Assembly: GCA_009908505.1 (NCBI GenBank)
Contig: JAAAPD010000025.1
Location: 1-38,227 of the forward strand
DNA from: Alphaproteobacteria bacterium
GTDB lineage: Bacteria; Pseudomonadota; Alphaproteobacteria; Rhodobacterales; Rhodobacteraceae
Length of the DNA: 38,227 nt
Direction: 5' to 3'
Shown here: positions 8,311 to 17,350 of the stretch, in pieces
Numbering within the stretch: position 1 is the first letter of the stretch
Layout: every line of letters begins with the position of its first letter
Made by a program: the position numbers and the translations under genes
Notes under the pieces: generated by a model
The model's database searches: none
Told to the model about the DNA's origin: nothing
Seen by the model: the letters and a program-made list of their open reading frames with translations, nothing else

Positions 8311-10716
8311 CTAGGCCCGCAGGCGCGCGCCTTGCGGGTCGAAGGGCGGCTCGGCCAAAACGACACCGCGATGGGGGCGGCCCAGGATCATGACGTTCAC
8401 CTCCTGCCCCGGCGCCACCCCTTTGAGGTAGCCAAGCGCCAGCGACATGCCGACCGAATAGCCGTAGGTGCCGCTGGTGACGCGGCCGACCGGGGTGCCG
8501 TCAGGCAGGAGGATCGGCTCGCCGCCCGTGGCATCGGCCGTGTCGATCTCTTGCACATGGACCAGCATCAATTCTTCACGCGGTGCATTGTCCTTGACCT
8601 GCAAATAAGCGGTTTTGTTGAGGAATTCCTTTTCGGTCTTGACCAGTCGATCAAGCCCCACCTCTTGCGGCCAGTATTCGGGGCTGTATTCGCGGCCCCA
8701 ACTGCCATAGCCCTTTTCGACGCGCAGCGACATCAAGGCACGGCTGCCCACGGGCCCGCCGTCTTCGGCCTCGGCCGCGTCCAGCAGCGCCCGGTAGAGC
8801 CGTGGCTGATCCTCGGTGGCGCAATGCAATTCCCAGCCCAGATCGCCGGTGAAGGACACCCGCAGGGCAAGGCACCGGATTCCGGCCACGTCCAGCCAAG
8901 CCGAGCGCATGAACGGCATGTCCTCGGTCGCCAGCGACGTATTCGTCAGTTTTTGCAGGGCCTTGCGCGACGAAGGTCCAGCAATGTTAAAGCCGCACCA
9001 GGCGTCGGTCATCACCTCGAAACCTGTGCCCTCTGGCAGGGGCACCATGGCCCAGAATCGCTGGTGATAGCGTTCGGCCATGCCCGAGCCGATGACCCAG
9101 AATTCCTCGTCTCCCATGCGGGTGACGGTGAAATCCCCCGCGATGCCGCCCCGCACCCCGATCAGGGGCGTCAGGCAGGACCGGCCGACCGCGCGGGGCA
9201 TGGTGTTGGCAAAGACCGCGTTGAGCCAATCGGCCGCGCCCGGCCCGGTGACCCGATATTTCGCGAAGTTGGAAATATCAATGACACCAAGGGCTTCGCG
9301 CAAAATCTTCGCCTCGCGGCCCACGCTGTCGAACCAAGGCTGGCGGATGAACCCGGCGCTGTCGGGCGTGTCCGCATCGAAATAGGCGGGGTGCTCCCAG
9401 CCATAGTTCAGGCCGAAGACCGCGCCCATGTCCTTTTGCATCTCGTAGACCGGCCGCACCCGCACGGGACGGCCCGCCGGGCGTTCCTCGCCGGGGAAAT
9501 GGATGGCGAAACGGTGGGCATACTGATCCTGCACCCGCGCCTTGGCAAAGGCCTTGTCCGCCCATTTGCCGAACCGCGCCACGTCCCAGGCGAACATGTC
9601 GTATCGGCTCTCGCCGGTGGTGATCCAGTCGGCGGCCATCAACCCCATGCCCCCCGATTGGCTGAAACCGGGGATGATGCCGTTGCAGCAGAAATAATTG
9701 CGCAGGTCGGGATGCGGGCCGAACAGGACATTGGAATCCGGCGACCAGATCATCGGCCCGTTGATGACCCGCTTGATCCCCGCCACGCCCACCGCCGGAA
9801 CCCGGTCGATGGCGCGCATCATGTTGTCCTCGATCCGCTCCAGGTCGTCGGGAAAGAGGTCATGGGCGAAATCCAGCGGCGTGCCCTCTTCGGCCCAGAA
9901 CCGCATGTCGCGCTCATAGGCGCCGATCAGCAGACCCTTGGCTTCCTGGCGCAGGTAGTATTCGCCATCGCGATCCGCGACCGAGGGCAGGCGCCGGTCC
10001 AGCGCGTCAATCTCGGCCATGGTTTCGGTGACGAAATACTGGTGCTCGGTGGGCTGCAACGGCAACTCGATCCCGGCCAGCGCGGCCACTTCGCGCCCCC
10101 ACAGCCCCGCGGCGTTCACCACCCAGTCGGCCTGGATGTTGCCCTTCGGTGTCTCGACGATCCAGGTCCCGTCGGGTTGTTGCACCGTGGCCGTGACGGG
10201 CGTGAAGCGGTGGATCTCGGCGCCCATCCGCCGCGCCCCCAGCGCATAGGCATTGGTCACGCCCGAAGGGTCCACATTGCCGCCATCGGGTTCGAACATG
10301 ATGCAGCGGATGCCGTCGAAATCGACCAACGGGTGAAGGCGCTCTGCCTCGTCGCGTCCGACCTCGTGGAAATTCATGCCGTAATACTTGGCCTTGGCCG
10401 CCTGAAGGCGCAGCTGGTGTTCGCGCGCCTCGGTCTGGGCAAGGTAGAGCGACCCAGGCTGGAACACGCCGCAGCCCTGCCCCGTTTCGGCCTCCAGGTC
10501 CTTGTAAAGCTGCATCGTGTAATGCTGGATGCGGCTGATATTCGTGCTGTCATGCAGCCCGTGAATATTGGCAGCCGCGTGCCAAGTGGACCCGGACGTC
10601 AACTCGTCACGCTCCAATAGCACCACGTCGGTCCAGCCGGCCTTGGCCAGGTGATAGAGGATGGAACATCCGATGACGCCGCCTCCGATGATGACGGCCT
10701 GGGCATGGGTGCGCAT
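8311..10716 (-). CDS. FAD-dependent oxidoreductase with GcvT domain (dimethylglycine/sarcosine dehydrogenase-like), copy A
   Basis: The 801-residue protein has a DAO/FAD domain (VIIGGGVIGCSILYHLAKAG, residues 9-28), the motif GSTWHAA with His46, a central FAO_M region, and C-terminal GCV_T and GCV_T_C domains (from about residue 430). His46 corresponds to the histidine that covalently binds FAD in dimethylglycine dehydrogenase. Family members oxidatively demethylate N-methylglycines and pass the one-carbon unit to tetrahydrofolate; the exact amine is not known here. The start at 10716 is preferred over an in-frame ATG 14 codons upstream, because AGGAG sits seven bases before it. It is divergent from copy B across 134 bases with an inverted repeat. 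Confidence 0.9.
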   Translation of the reverse strand: MRTHAQAVIIGGGVIGCSILYHLAKAGWTDVVLLERDELTSGSTWHAAANIHGLHDSTNISRIQHYTMQLYKDLEAETGQGCGVFQPGSLYLAQTEAREHQLRLQAAKAKYYGMNFHEVGRDEAERLHPLVDFDGIRCIMFEPDGGNVDPSGVTNAYALGARRMGAEIHRFTPVTATVQQPDGTWIVETPKGNIQADWVVNAAGLWGREVAALAGIELPLQPTEHQYFVTETMAEIDALDRRLPSVADRDGEYYLRQEAKGLLIGAYERDMRFWAEEGTPLDFAHDLFPDDLERIEDNMMRAIDRVPAVGVAGIKRVINGPMIWSPDSNVLFGPHPDLRNYFCCNGIIPGFSQSGGMGLMAADWITTGESRYDMFAWDVARFGKWADKAFAKARVQDQYAHRFAIHFPGEERPAGRPVRVRPVYEMQKDMGAVFGLNYGWEHPAYFDADTPDSAGFIRQPWFDSVGREAKILREALGVIDISNFAKYRVTGPGAADWLNAVFANTMPRAVGRSCLTPLIGVRGGIAGDFTVTRMGDEEFWVIGSGMAERYHQRFWAMVPLPEGTGFEVMTDAWCGFNIAGPSSRKALQKLTNTSLATEDMPFMRSAWLDVAGIRCLALRVSFTGDLGWELHCATEDQPRLYRALLDAAEAEDGGPVGSRALMSLRVEKGYGSWGREYSPEYWPQEVGLDRLVKTEKEFLNKTAYLQVKDNAPREELMLVHVQEIDTADATGGEPILLPDGTPVGRVTSGTYGYSVGMSLALGYLKGVAPGQEVNVMILGRPHRGVVLAEPPFDPQGARLRA

Positions 10717-10774
10717 GAGAATTCTCCTTTGCGGGCCACCCTGCTTAGCGCCCGGCACGATTCCTTTGCACTAA

Positions 10775-10791
10775 GCGACACATCCTGTCGC
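10775..10791. promoter_or_regulatory. Candidate operator, GCGACA-N5-TGTCGC
   Basis: A perfect 6-bp inverted repeat with a 5-base spacer lies roughly in the middle of the 134-base space between the divergent flavoprotein genes. It is 58 bases from the copy A start and 59 bases from the copy B start. Its symmetry and placement fit a binding site for a dimeric regulator acting on both promoters. No regulator gene is adjacent, so the binding protein is unknown. Confidence 0.45.
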
Positions 10792-10850
10792 AACTGGGCT
10801 TCCCCGGCCCGACGGCTGACCATAGGCTAAGGCCAAGCTACGGAGGTAAC

Positions 10851-13259
10851 ATGAAAACGACAACACAGGTGGTCGTGATCGGCGGCGGGGTCGTCGGGGT
10901 TTCGGTCCTGTATCATCTGACCAAGCTGGGCTGGTCCGACGTGATGCTGCTGGAACGCTCGGACTTGACCAGCGGGTCGACCTGGCACGCGGCCGGCGGG
11001 TTCCACACGCTGAACGGCGACACCAACATGGCGGCGCTGCAGGGCTACACGATCAAGCTCTACCGCGAATTGGAAGAGATGACCGGGCTGAGCTGTGGCC
11101 TGCACCACGTGGGCGGCGTCACCCTGGCCGACAACAAGGACCGCTTTGACATGCTGGTCGCCGAGCGGGCCAAACACCGCTACATGGGGCTTGAAACCGA
11201 GATCATCGGGCCGGACGAAATCGCCAGGCTGGCGCCCGTCACCAATGTCGAAGGCATAATCGGCGGGCTTTTCGATCCGCTCGATGGCCACCTGGACCCT
11301 TCGGGCACCACGCATGCCTATGCCAAGGCCGCGCGGATGGGCGGGGCTGAGATCGTGCTTCACAACAAGGTCACGGCGCTGGACCAGCGCGCCGATGGCA
11401 GCTGGGACGTGACCACCGACAAGGGCGTGATCCATGCCGAGCACGTGGTCAACGCGGCGGGCCTCTGGGCGCGCGAGGTCGCGGCCATGGCAGGCGTCTA
11501 TGCGCCCCTGCACCCGATGGAACACCAGTACCTGGTGACCGAAGAAATCCCCCAGATAGCCGAGATCATCGACGCGGGCGGCGAGCATCCCCACGTCATG
11601 GACCCGGCCGGCGAAAGCTACCTGCGGCAAGAGGGGCGCGGGCTGTGCATCGGGTTCTATGAACAGACCTGCCGCCCCTGGGCGGTCGATGGCACGCCCT
11701 GGGAGTTCGGGCACGAATTGCTGCCCGACGATTTCGACAAGATCGGCGACAGCATCGAATTCGCCTATCGACGCTTCCCCGTGCTGAAAACCGCCGGGGT
11801 CAAGTCGGTGATCCACGGCCCCTTCACCTTTGCCCCCGATGGCAACCCGCTGGTCGGGCCGGTGCCGGGGATGCGCAATTTCTGGTCGGCCTGCGCGGTC
11901 ATGGCCGGGTTCAGCCAGGGCGGCGGCGTCGGCCTGACCCTGGCGCAGTGGATGGTCGAGGGTGAACCGGACCGCGACGTGACGGCGATGGACGTGGCCC
12001 GGTTCGGCGACTGGATCACGCCGGGCTATACCCGTCCCAAGGTCGTCGAGAACTACCAGCGGCGGTTTTCCGTCAGCTACCCCAACGAGGAACTGCCGGC
12101 CGCCCGGCCCCATCGCACCACGCCGATATACGACATCTTCAGCGACCTGGGCGCGGTCTGGGGGCATCAGTTCGGCCTCGAAGTGCCCAACTACTTCGCC
12201 CAGGGCGACGAGCCCGATTTCGAAACACCGTCCTTCCGCCGCTCGAACGCCTTCGCGGCCACCGGGCGCGAGGTGCGCGCCGTACGCGAGCGGGTCGGCA
12301 TCAACGAAGTGCACAACTTCGGAAAGTTCCGCGTCACCGGGCCCGGTGCCCGCGCCTGGCTGGACCGGATCATGGCCGGCCGCATCCCCGCGCCGGGCCG
12401 CATTTCCCTGACCCCGATGCTGTCGGAAAAGGGCCGCCTGCTGGGCGATTTCACCGTGTCCTGCCTGGCCGATGACCGCTTTCACCTGACCGCGTCCTAC
12501 GGGGCGCAGGCGCAGCATTGGCGCTGGTTCAAGGCACATGAAGAAAGCGGCGTAACGGTTGAGAATATCAGCGATAAGGTCAATGGCTTTCAGATCGCCG
12601 GTCCCCGGGCGCGCGACCTGCTGGCGGCGTGCACCCGCGACGCCACCGACCTGCGCTTTCTCGACCTGCGGCGCATGACCATCGGTCAGGCGGATTGCCT
12701 GGTGCAGCGGGTCAGCTTTACCGGCGACCTGGGCTTCGAGATCTATTGCGACCCGATGGATCAGCGGGCCCTGTGGACAAATCTGTGGGAAGCGGGCGTG
12801 CCCATGGGCCTGACCCCCTTCGGCATGCGGGCGATGATGTCGCTGCGGCTGGATCGGTTCTTCGGGTCCTGGATGCGGGAATTCTCGCCCGATTACACCG
12901 CCGCGGAAACCGGCATGGATCGGTTCATCAAGTGGGACAAAGACTTCATCGGCAAACCCCTGGCCGAGGCCGAACGCGCCACCCCGCCGGAGCGGACCCT
13001 TGCCGTCTTCGAGGTCGACGCCGAGGATGCGGACGTGGTCGCCTACGAGCCGATCTTCATCGACGGCGCGGTGCGCGGCTTCTGCACTTCGGGCGGCTAT
13101 TCGCACTGGACGGACAGGTCCATCGCCTTCGGACTGATCCCGCGCGACCGGGCCGAGCCAGGCCTGCAGGTCGAAATCGAGATCCTGGGCAGCCTGCGCA
13201 AGGCCCGCCTGATCACCGATCCGATCTTCGATGAATCGGGCGACCGGATGCGCGGGTGA
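10851..13259 (+). CDS. FAD-dependent oxidoreductase with GcvT domain (dimethylglycine/sarcosine dehydrogenase-like), copy B
   Basis: The 802-residue protein has the same architecture as copy A. It has the FAD motif VVIGGGVVGVSVLYHLTKLG and GSTWHAAGG with His46 at the identical residue number, a FAO_M region, and a C-terminal aminomethyltransferase (GcvT) half with SFTGDLGFEIYCDP and RLDRFFGSWMREFSPDY. Expected chemistry is oxidative N-demethylation of a methylated amine with folate as one-carbon acceptor, in the cytoplasm. The start ATG has GGAGGT six bases upstream. The stop overlaps the next gene's GTG by four bases. Divergence between copies A and B suggests different substrates, but this is inference. 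Confidence 0.9.
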   Translation: MKTTTQVVVIGGGVVGVSVLYHLTKLGWSDVMLLERSDLTSGSTWHAAGGFHTLNGDTNMAALQGYTIKLYRELEEMTGLSCGLHHVGGVTLADNKDRFDMLVAERAKHRYMGLETEIIGPDEIARLAPVTNVEGIIGGLFDPLDGHLDPSGTTHAYAKAARMGGAEIVLHNKVTALDQRADGSWDVTTDKGVIHAEHVVNAAGLWAREVAAMAGVYAPLHPMEHQYLVTEEIPQIAEIIDAGGEHPHVMDPAGESYLRQEGRGLCIGFYEQTCRPWAVDGTPWEFGHELLPDDFDKIGDSIEFAYRRFPVLKTAGVKSVIHGPFTFAPDGNPLVGPVPGMRNFWSACAVMAGFSQGGGVGLTLAQWMVEGEPDRDVTAMDVARFGDWITPGYTRPKVVENYQRRFSVSYPNEELPAARPHRTTPIYDIFSDLGAVWGHQFGLEVPNYFAQGDEPDFETPSFRRSNAFAATGREVRAVRERVGINEVHNFGKFRVTGPGARAWLDRIMAGRIPAPGRISLTPMLSEKGRLLGDFTVSCLADDRFHLTASYGAQAQHWRWFKAHEESGVTVENISDKVNGFQIAGPRARDLLAACTRDATDLRFLDLRRMTIGQADCLVQRVSFTGDLGFEIYCDPMDQRALWTNLWEAGVPMGLTPFGMRAMMSLRLDRFFGSWMREFSPDYTAAETGMDRFIKWDKDFIGKPLAEAERATPPERTLAVFEVDAEDADVVAYEPIFIDGAVRGFCTSGGYSHWTDRSIAFGLIPRDRAEPGLQVEIEILGSLRKARLITDPIFDESGDRMRG

Positions 13260-13840
13260 ATATCGCGATCCTGATACCGGCGGCGGGGGCCTCCTCGCGC
13301 ATGGGCGGGCGCGACAAACTGCTGGAAGAGGTCGGCGGCGTGCCAGTGTTGCGGCGGCTCGTCGACCTGTGCCTGCCACATGGGTCGGTGCATGTCACCC
13401 TGCCCGCGCCGGACCATCCACGGGCCGCCATCCTGCCGGACGCGGCGCGGATCGTCACGGTGCCCGATTGGCGCGCCGGCATGTCCGCCAGCCTGCGTGC
13501 CGGGGCCGCCGCCCTGCCCCCCGATCTTGACATCATGGTCCTGCCCGCCGACATGCCCGAGATCACCGGCGACGACATCGCCCGAATGATAGCGGCGCGG
13601 GCAGGCGCGCCCGAGGCCCTGATCTGGCAAGCCACGGGCGACGACGGCACGCCCGGCCATCCGGTCCTGTTCGACAAGTCCCTGCGCGGCTCTTTCGCGG
13701 CACTGAGTGGCGACGAGGGCGCGCGCGCCATTGTCACGGCCCATCGCGGCCGCCGACACCTTGTTCCCCTGCCCGGCCAGCGCGCTCGGATCGACCTGGA
13801 CACGCCCGAGGACTGGGCAGCCTGGCGATCTAGAGGCTGA
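13256..13840 (+). CDS. MobA-like NTP transferase (nucleotidyltransferase family protein)
   Basis: The 194-residue protein opens with the NTP-transferase signature ILIPAAGASSRMGGRDKLLE (residues 5-24). It carries the metal-binding aspartate region MVLPADMPEI near residue 100 and GTPGHPVLFDKSL further on. This is the MobA/MocA-like fold, which transfers GMP or CMP to molybdopterin or, in other members, nucleotidylates sugars or alcohols. Start is GTG in the overlap GTGA with the flavoprotein stop, indicating coupling. The context could mean maturation of a molybdenum enzyme, but no molybdoenzyme is in view. The 3' end overlaps the convergent Hint gene by 11 bases. Confidence 0.8.
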   Translation: MNIAILIPAAGASSRMGGRDKLLEEVGGVPVLRRLVDLCLPHGSVHVTLPAPDHPRAAILPDAARIVTVPDWRAGMSASLRAGAAALPPDLDIMVLPADMPEITGDDIARMIAARAGAPEALIWQATGDDGTPGHPVLFDKSLRGSFAALSGDEGARAIVTAHRGRRHLVPLPGQRARIDLDTPEDWAAWRSRG

Positions 13841-14924
13841 GCAACCCGGCCTCGTGCCGCTTGAGAACCTTGCGCGCCGCGGTCCAGCCGGTCTCGGCGG
13901 TCAGCAGTTCCAGTTCCGGGAAAAGCGCCACGATCTCATCTCGCTGGGCCGCGCCGATGCCGTTCAGGGAATAATCACCTGGCTGAAAGCTCTCACTCCA
14001 GCCGCCATTGGACAGGATCACCTCGTGGCGATCGAACAGGAGGTGGATATAGCTGATACCGGCCGTCCCGACCCGGTCGACACCGGCATACCCCGTCAGG
14101 TGCTTGGCGGCGGCCAGCACCTCGGTCTCGCCGAAATGAAGCGCGGCGCGATCGCCGGTGATCAGCATCCGGTGGTTGGGCGACAGCAGAAGATCACGAC
14201 TCGGCGTGTCCGGCCCCAGCGCCCCGGCCCGCAGGCGAACCGGACGCCATTCCGGCCGCGCCGCCAGGGCCGCGCGGTCCAGGTCCACGCGGCCGGCCCA
14301 GCGGACCTCTTGCAGGCCGTTGTCGCGGGTGCAGACCAGGTCGCCCTCGGCCAACGCCTCGACCGGGCGCTCGCCCCGCGGCGTCGCGATCATGGTGCCC
14401 GGCGTGAAACAGGGGACCAGATCGGCCGCAACGCGATCCGCAACAAGGTTGTAGGCCCGGCCCGGATCACCAGAGGCCCAGATCGGCGCCTCGAGCGTGA
14501 TCGACTGGATCGGCCCGGCTTCGATCTTGGCCTGGTCGGCATTGTCCGAAAATTCGGGCATCAGGTAGGTGTCGCCGTTCTCGGCCTGGCTGACCACGGC
14601 CGATATCGACGCGGAGGTGCCGTCGAAATAGGTGATCGTGGCTTGGAAGGCCATGGAGGCATCATGGGTCTGCTGCACGCCGTCGACCTCGAAGGTGTCG
14701 TCAGATCGGCTATTGTCCAGGTCATAGGCATTGTTCAGCAGCCCGCCTTCGAAACTGTCCGCCGTCCAGTTCTTGACGTTCTCGGTCGAAGCCAGCGGGT
14801 CCGAGGCCGAGCCATAGGTGCCCAGCCAGCTGTTGACGGCGGCCTGGCCGACGAACTGGTCGCCCTCGGCATTGTCGATCAGCGGCAGATTGCCCAGGTA
14901 CAGGACTTCGAAGGATGTCGGCAT
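13830..14924 (-). CDS. Hint-domain protein (short paralogue)
   Basis: This 364-residue protein has an N-terminal acidic, beta-rich half (residues 1-165, no recognised family) and a C-terminal Hint (hedgehog/intein-like) domain. The domain starts at PCFTPGTMIATPRGERPVEA with candidate nucleophile Cys172, and has SPNHRML and SYIHLLFDRHEVILSNG motifs. The start ATG at 14924 is chosen over one ten codons upstream because a G-rich ribosome site (GGGGGG) precedes it. No classical signal peptide is seen. Hint domains can self-cleave peptide bonds. In Rhodobacterales such domains are common at the ends of exported RTX-type proteins. It lies 221 bases downstream of its larger paralogue, same strand. 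Confidence 0.85.
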   Translation of the reverse strand: MPTSFEVLYLGNLPLIDNAEGDQFVGQAAVNSWLGTYGSASDPLASTENVKNWTADSFEGGLLNNAYDLDNSRSDDTFEVDGVQQTHDASMAFQATITYFDGTSASISAVVSQAENGDTYLMPEFSDNADQAKIEAGPIQSITLEAPIWASGDPGRAYNLVADRVAADLVPCFTPGTMIATPRGERPVEALAEGDLVCTRDNGLQEVRWAGRVDLDRAALAARPEWRPVRLRAGALGPDTPSRDLLLSPNHRMLITGDRAALHFGETEVLAAAKHLTGYAGVDRVGTAGISYIHLLFDRHEVILSNGGWSESFQPGDYSLNGIGAAQRDEIVALFPELELLTAETGWTAARKVLKRHEAGLLSL

Positions 14925-15077
14925 GATGCCCCCCGGCAGATGGAATCGGTGCAATGCGGGGCGAATAGCCGATGCGGCCTGCGAAAGAACGGGGAAAACC
15001 GGGCGGCACCCCCCCGTTGGGCCACTTTTTGCCAGCGGCCGTCAGCGCAAGGTTGTGCAGCGCGGTCCCCGTCAACG

Positions 15078-15108
15078 GGAAACGGCGCACCGCCGGCGCG
15101 CCGTTTCC
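15078..15108. terminator. Stem-loop between the two Hint genes
   Basis: An 11-bp perfect stem (GGAAACGGCGC / GCGCCGTTTCC) closes a 9-base loop, 38 bases past the stop of the RTX-Hint gene on the minus strand. No U-tract follows on either strand. It may be a Rho-independent-like terminator, an RNA-stability element at the 3' end of the upstream message, or a processing site. Confidence 0.45.
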
Positions 15109-15145
15109 ACCTCCCCACCCGCGGGGCGAGGCAGCTGCATATCAG

Positions 15146-17350
15146 CTATTTCACGAGGAGCTTGGCCTCGTGCTTTTTCAGCGCGCGGCGCGCGGCCCGG
15201 TAGCCTTCGAGGCCCGGCTTGGTTGCCAGTTCCGGGAACAGTTCGAAGATCTCGTTGCGCTGGCTGTTGCCGATCCCCTTGAGGCTGTAATCGCCCGGCT
15301 GAAAGCTCTCGGTCCAGCAGCCATTGGACAGAACGACCTCGTGGCGGTCGAACATGAAGTGGATATAGCTGGTCTGCATCACGTCAAGTTCATGCACGCC
15401 GTCGCTGCCCACCAGGTGCTTGGCCGCGGCCAGCACTTCACGCTCTTCGAAATAGAGCTGGGTCAGGTCGCTGGCCACCAGCACGCGGTGATTGGGCGAC
15501 ACGACCATATCGCGTTCCGGCAGGCCGTTGCCCAGCGCGCCGGCCTTGATCAGGATCGGCTTGAAATGGGGGTTCTTGACCAGCTGGGTTCCAGCCATGT
15601 CCTTGCGCCCGACCCAGCGGATTTCCTGGATGCCGTTGTCGCGGGTGATGATCCGGTCGCCCTCGCGCAGCTCTTCGACCAGGCGCTCGCCCTTGGGGGT
15701 CGCGATCGTGGTGCCCGGCGTGAAACAGGGGATCACGTCCTCGATTTCCGAGAAGGTCATTGTGGACCCGTCCAGGAAATGCACCGTCCCCGCCTCGGGG
15801 TCTCCGGGCATGTAGTCGATGTAGTCCACGTTCGACCCGGTCAGGTCCAGCACGTCCCAATCGTCGGACTGGCCATCGCCATCAAGGTCCGGGTCTTCGC
15901 CGCCGACCGCGTTGTCGCCGCCATTGCCGCCCAGGAACAGGTCGTCGCCGAGGCCGCCGTAAAGCGAGTCCTCGCCCTGGCCGCCGGTCAGGGTGTCGGC
16001 GCCGTCATCGCCATAGAGCTCGTCATCGTCGACGCCGCCGTCCAGCGTGTCATCGCCGGTGCCGCCGAAAAGGGTGTCATCGTCGTCGGCCCCGAAGATC
16101 GCGTCATCGCCGGCACCGCCAAACAGCGTGTCGTTGTTGTTGAAGGTGACAAGGTCTTCGCCGATATCGTTGCTGTCCCCGTCGCCATCCAGGTCGTCGG
16201 GCAGGTTCAGCGCATCGGCCGGGCCGGGGGTGACGAGGCCGCCATAGATGGTGTCGTTGCCGTCCTGGCCGCGGATTTCGTCATTGCCTTCGGAGCCGAT
16301 GATCGTGTCATCACCGGTGCCGCCTTCGACATAGTCGTCGTCGATCCCCGCGTCGATCGTGTCATGCCCCGATCCGCCATAGATCTCGTCATCGTCGTCA
16401 CCGGTGGTGATCGTGTCATTGCCGGCACCGCCGAACACCGTGTCCATGTCGTTTAACGGGTCGGAGTCGGCCGGGTAGACGCCCGGATAGCCCACATCGG
16501 GCAGCGGCTGATCGTGACCGGAGGTGTCGATCGTGTCGTTGCCCTCGCCGCCATCGGCGATGTCGTTCCCGTCGCCGCCGATGATCGTGTCGTCGCCGGC
16601 CTCGCCGAAAACGGTATCGCTCCCCGAGCCGCTGGTGATGTTGTCGTCGCCCGTGCCGCCGTAGACCTCGTCGTCGCCCTTGCCGGCCAGAACGGTGTCA
16701 TTGCCGCCATAGGCCTCGATCAGGTCGTCATCAGGGGCGGCGCCGGGCAGGATTGCGTCACCGGCATCCACCATGTCGCCATCCGGATCACCGGTATAGG
16801 CCACGTCGATCACGTCATCGCCCGCAGTACCCTCGACGGTGCCATCTGGCGAGGCCGGCGTGTCAAAATCGACATTGTCAAGCGCCCCCGAACCATAGAA
16901 AATGACATCCATCCGCGCGACACCGTCCACGCCGTCGAAATCCACGACCTTCTGGCCGTTGTTCGCGGTCTGGTAGATGCAATTGTAGATGACATTTCCA
17001 TGGTCATCGTAAAGCTTGATGCGGGCGCATTCCTCGATATCGAGGAGCGTGATGGCGTTCATCGTCGACGGCGCGTCGAAATCGAACCGCAGGATGCCGC
17101 CGTGGGCCTCATCATCGGGGTCATGACTATCGCCATCCTCCGAGATGATCAGCACGTTATCCAGGTTCGAAGTCGCCAGATCGTGGTCGCCACCGGTAGG
17201 ATTGTTGGTATCGAAAACCATGGCCGGGCTGTGATCCCCGTTGACCACGCCGCCCACGATCGAGGAGATGGTCACGCCATCCGCCTGGTATTCGTTGTCC
17301 ACGACCGTCCCGGCGGCCAGCTCGTCGAAAGTCAGCTTCACATTCGTCAT
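15146..17350 (-). CDS. RTX calcium-binding protein with C-terminal Hint domain
   Basis: The protein has 734 residues. Residues 1-165 form an N-terminal beta-rich domain (LTFDELAAGTVVDNEYQADG). Residues about 180-505 hold many Ca2+-binding nonapeptide RTX repeats such as GGTGDDNITSGSGSDTV and GGAGDDAIFGADDDDTLF. A Hint domain follows from PCFTPGTTIATPKGERLVEE at 541-560, with candidate nucleophile Cys542. RTX proteins are usually exported by a type I system and fold on binding Ca2+ outside the cell; no transporter genes are in this window. The start ATG at 17350 has AAGGTGG close upstream. The repeats are very Asp-rich, so the protein is strongly acidic. No enzymatic domain other than Hint is visible. 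Confidence 0.9.
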   Translation of the reverse strand: MTNVKLTFDELAAGTVVDNEYQADGVTISSIVGGVVNGDHSPAMVFDTNNPTGGDHDLATSNLDNVLIISEDGDSHDPDDEAHGGILRFDFDAPSTMNAITLLDIEECARIKLYDDHGNVIYNCIYQTANNGQKVVDFDGVDGVARMDVIFYGSGALDNVDFDTPASPDGTVEGTAGDDVIDVAYTGDPDGDMVDAGDAILPGAAPDDDLIEAYGGNDTVLAGKGDDEVYGGTGDDNITSGSGSDTVFGEAGDDTIIGGDGNDIADGGEGNDTIDTSGHDQPLPDVGYPGVYPADSDPLNDMDTVFGGAGNDTITTGDDDDEIYGGSGHDTIDAGIDDDYVEGGTGDDTIIGSEGNDEIRGQDGNDTIYGGLVTPGPADALNLPDDLDGDGDSNDIGEDLVTFNNNDTLFGGAGDDAIFGADDDDTLFGGTGDDTLDGGVDDDELYGDDGADTLTGGQGEDSLYGGLGDDLFLGGNGGDNAVGGEDPDLDGDGQSDDWDVLDLTGSNVDYIDYMPGDPEAGTVHFLDGSTMTFSEIEDVIPCFTPGTTIATPKGERLVEELREGDRIITRDNGIQEIRWVGRKDMAGTQLVKNPHFKPILIKAGALGNGLPERDMVVSPNHRVLVASDLTQLYFEEREVLAAAKHLVGSDGVHELDVMQTSYIHFMFDRHEVVLSNGCWTESFQPGDYSLKGIGNSQRNEIFELFPELATKPGLEGYRAARRALKKHEAKLLVK

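Noticed and set aside
8266..10620. 784-codon open frame on the plus strand, antisense to flavoprotein copy A
   Set aside because: Composition is His/Gly/Pro/Arg-rich with no family motif; it is the antisense shadow of a GC-rich gene with clear domains on the other strand.
10827..13379. 850-codon open frame on the minus strand, antisense to flavoprotein copy B
   Set aside because: Same reason: a shadow frame of a strongly supported plus-strand gene with a perfect ribosome site.
15850..16830. Regular repeats on DNA level within the RTX gene as a possible CRISPR or satellite array
   Set aside because: They are degenerate codons for Gly/Asp-rich calcium-binding nonapeptides in one continuous reading frame, not separate repeats with spacers.
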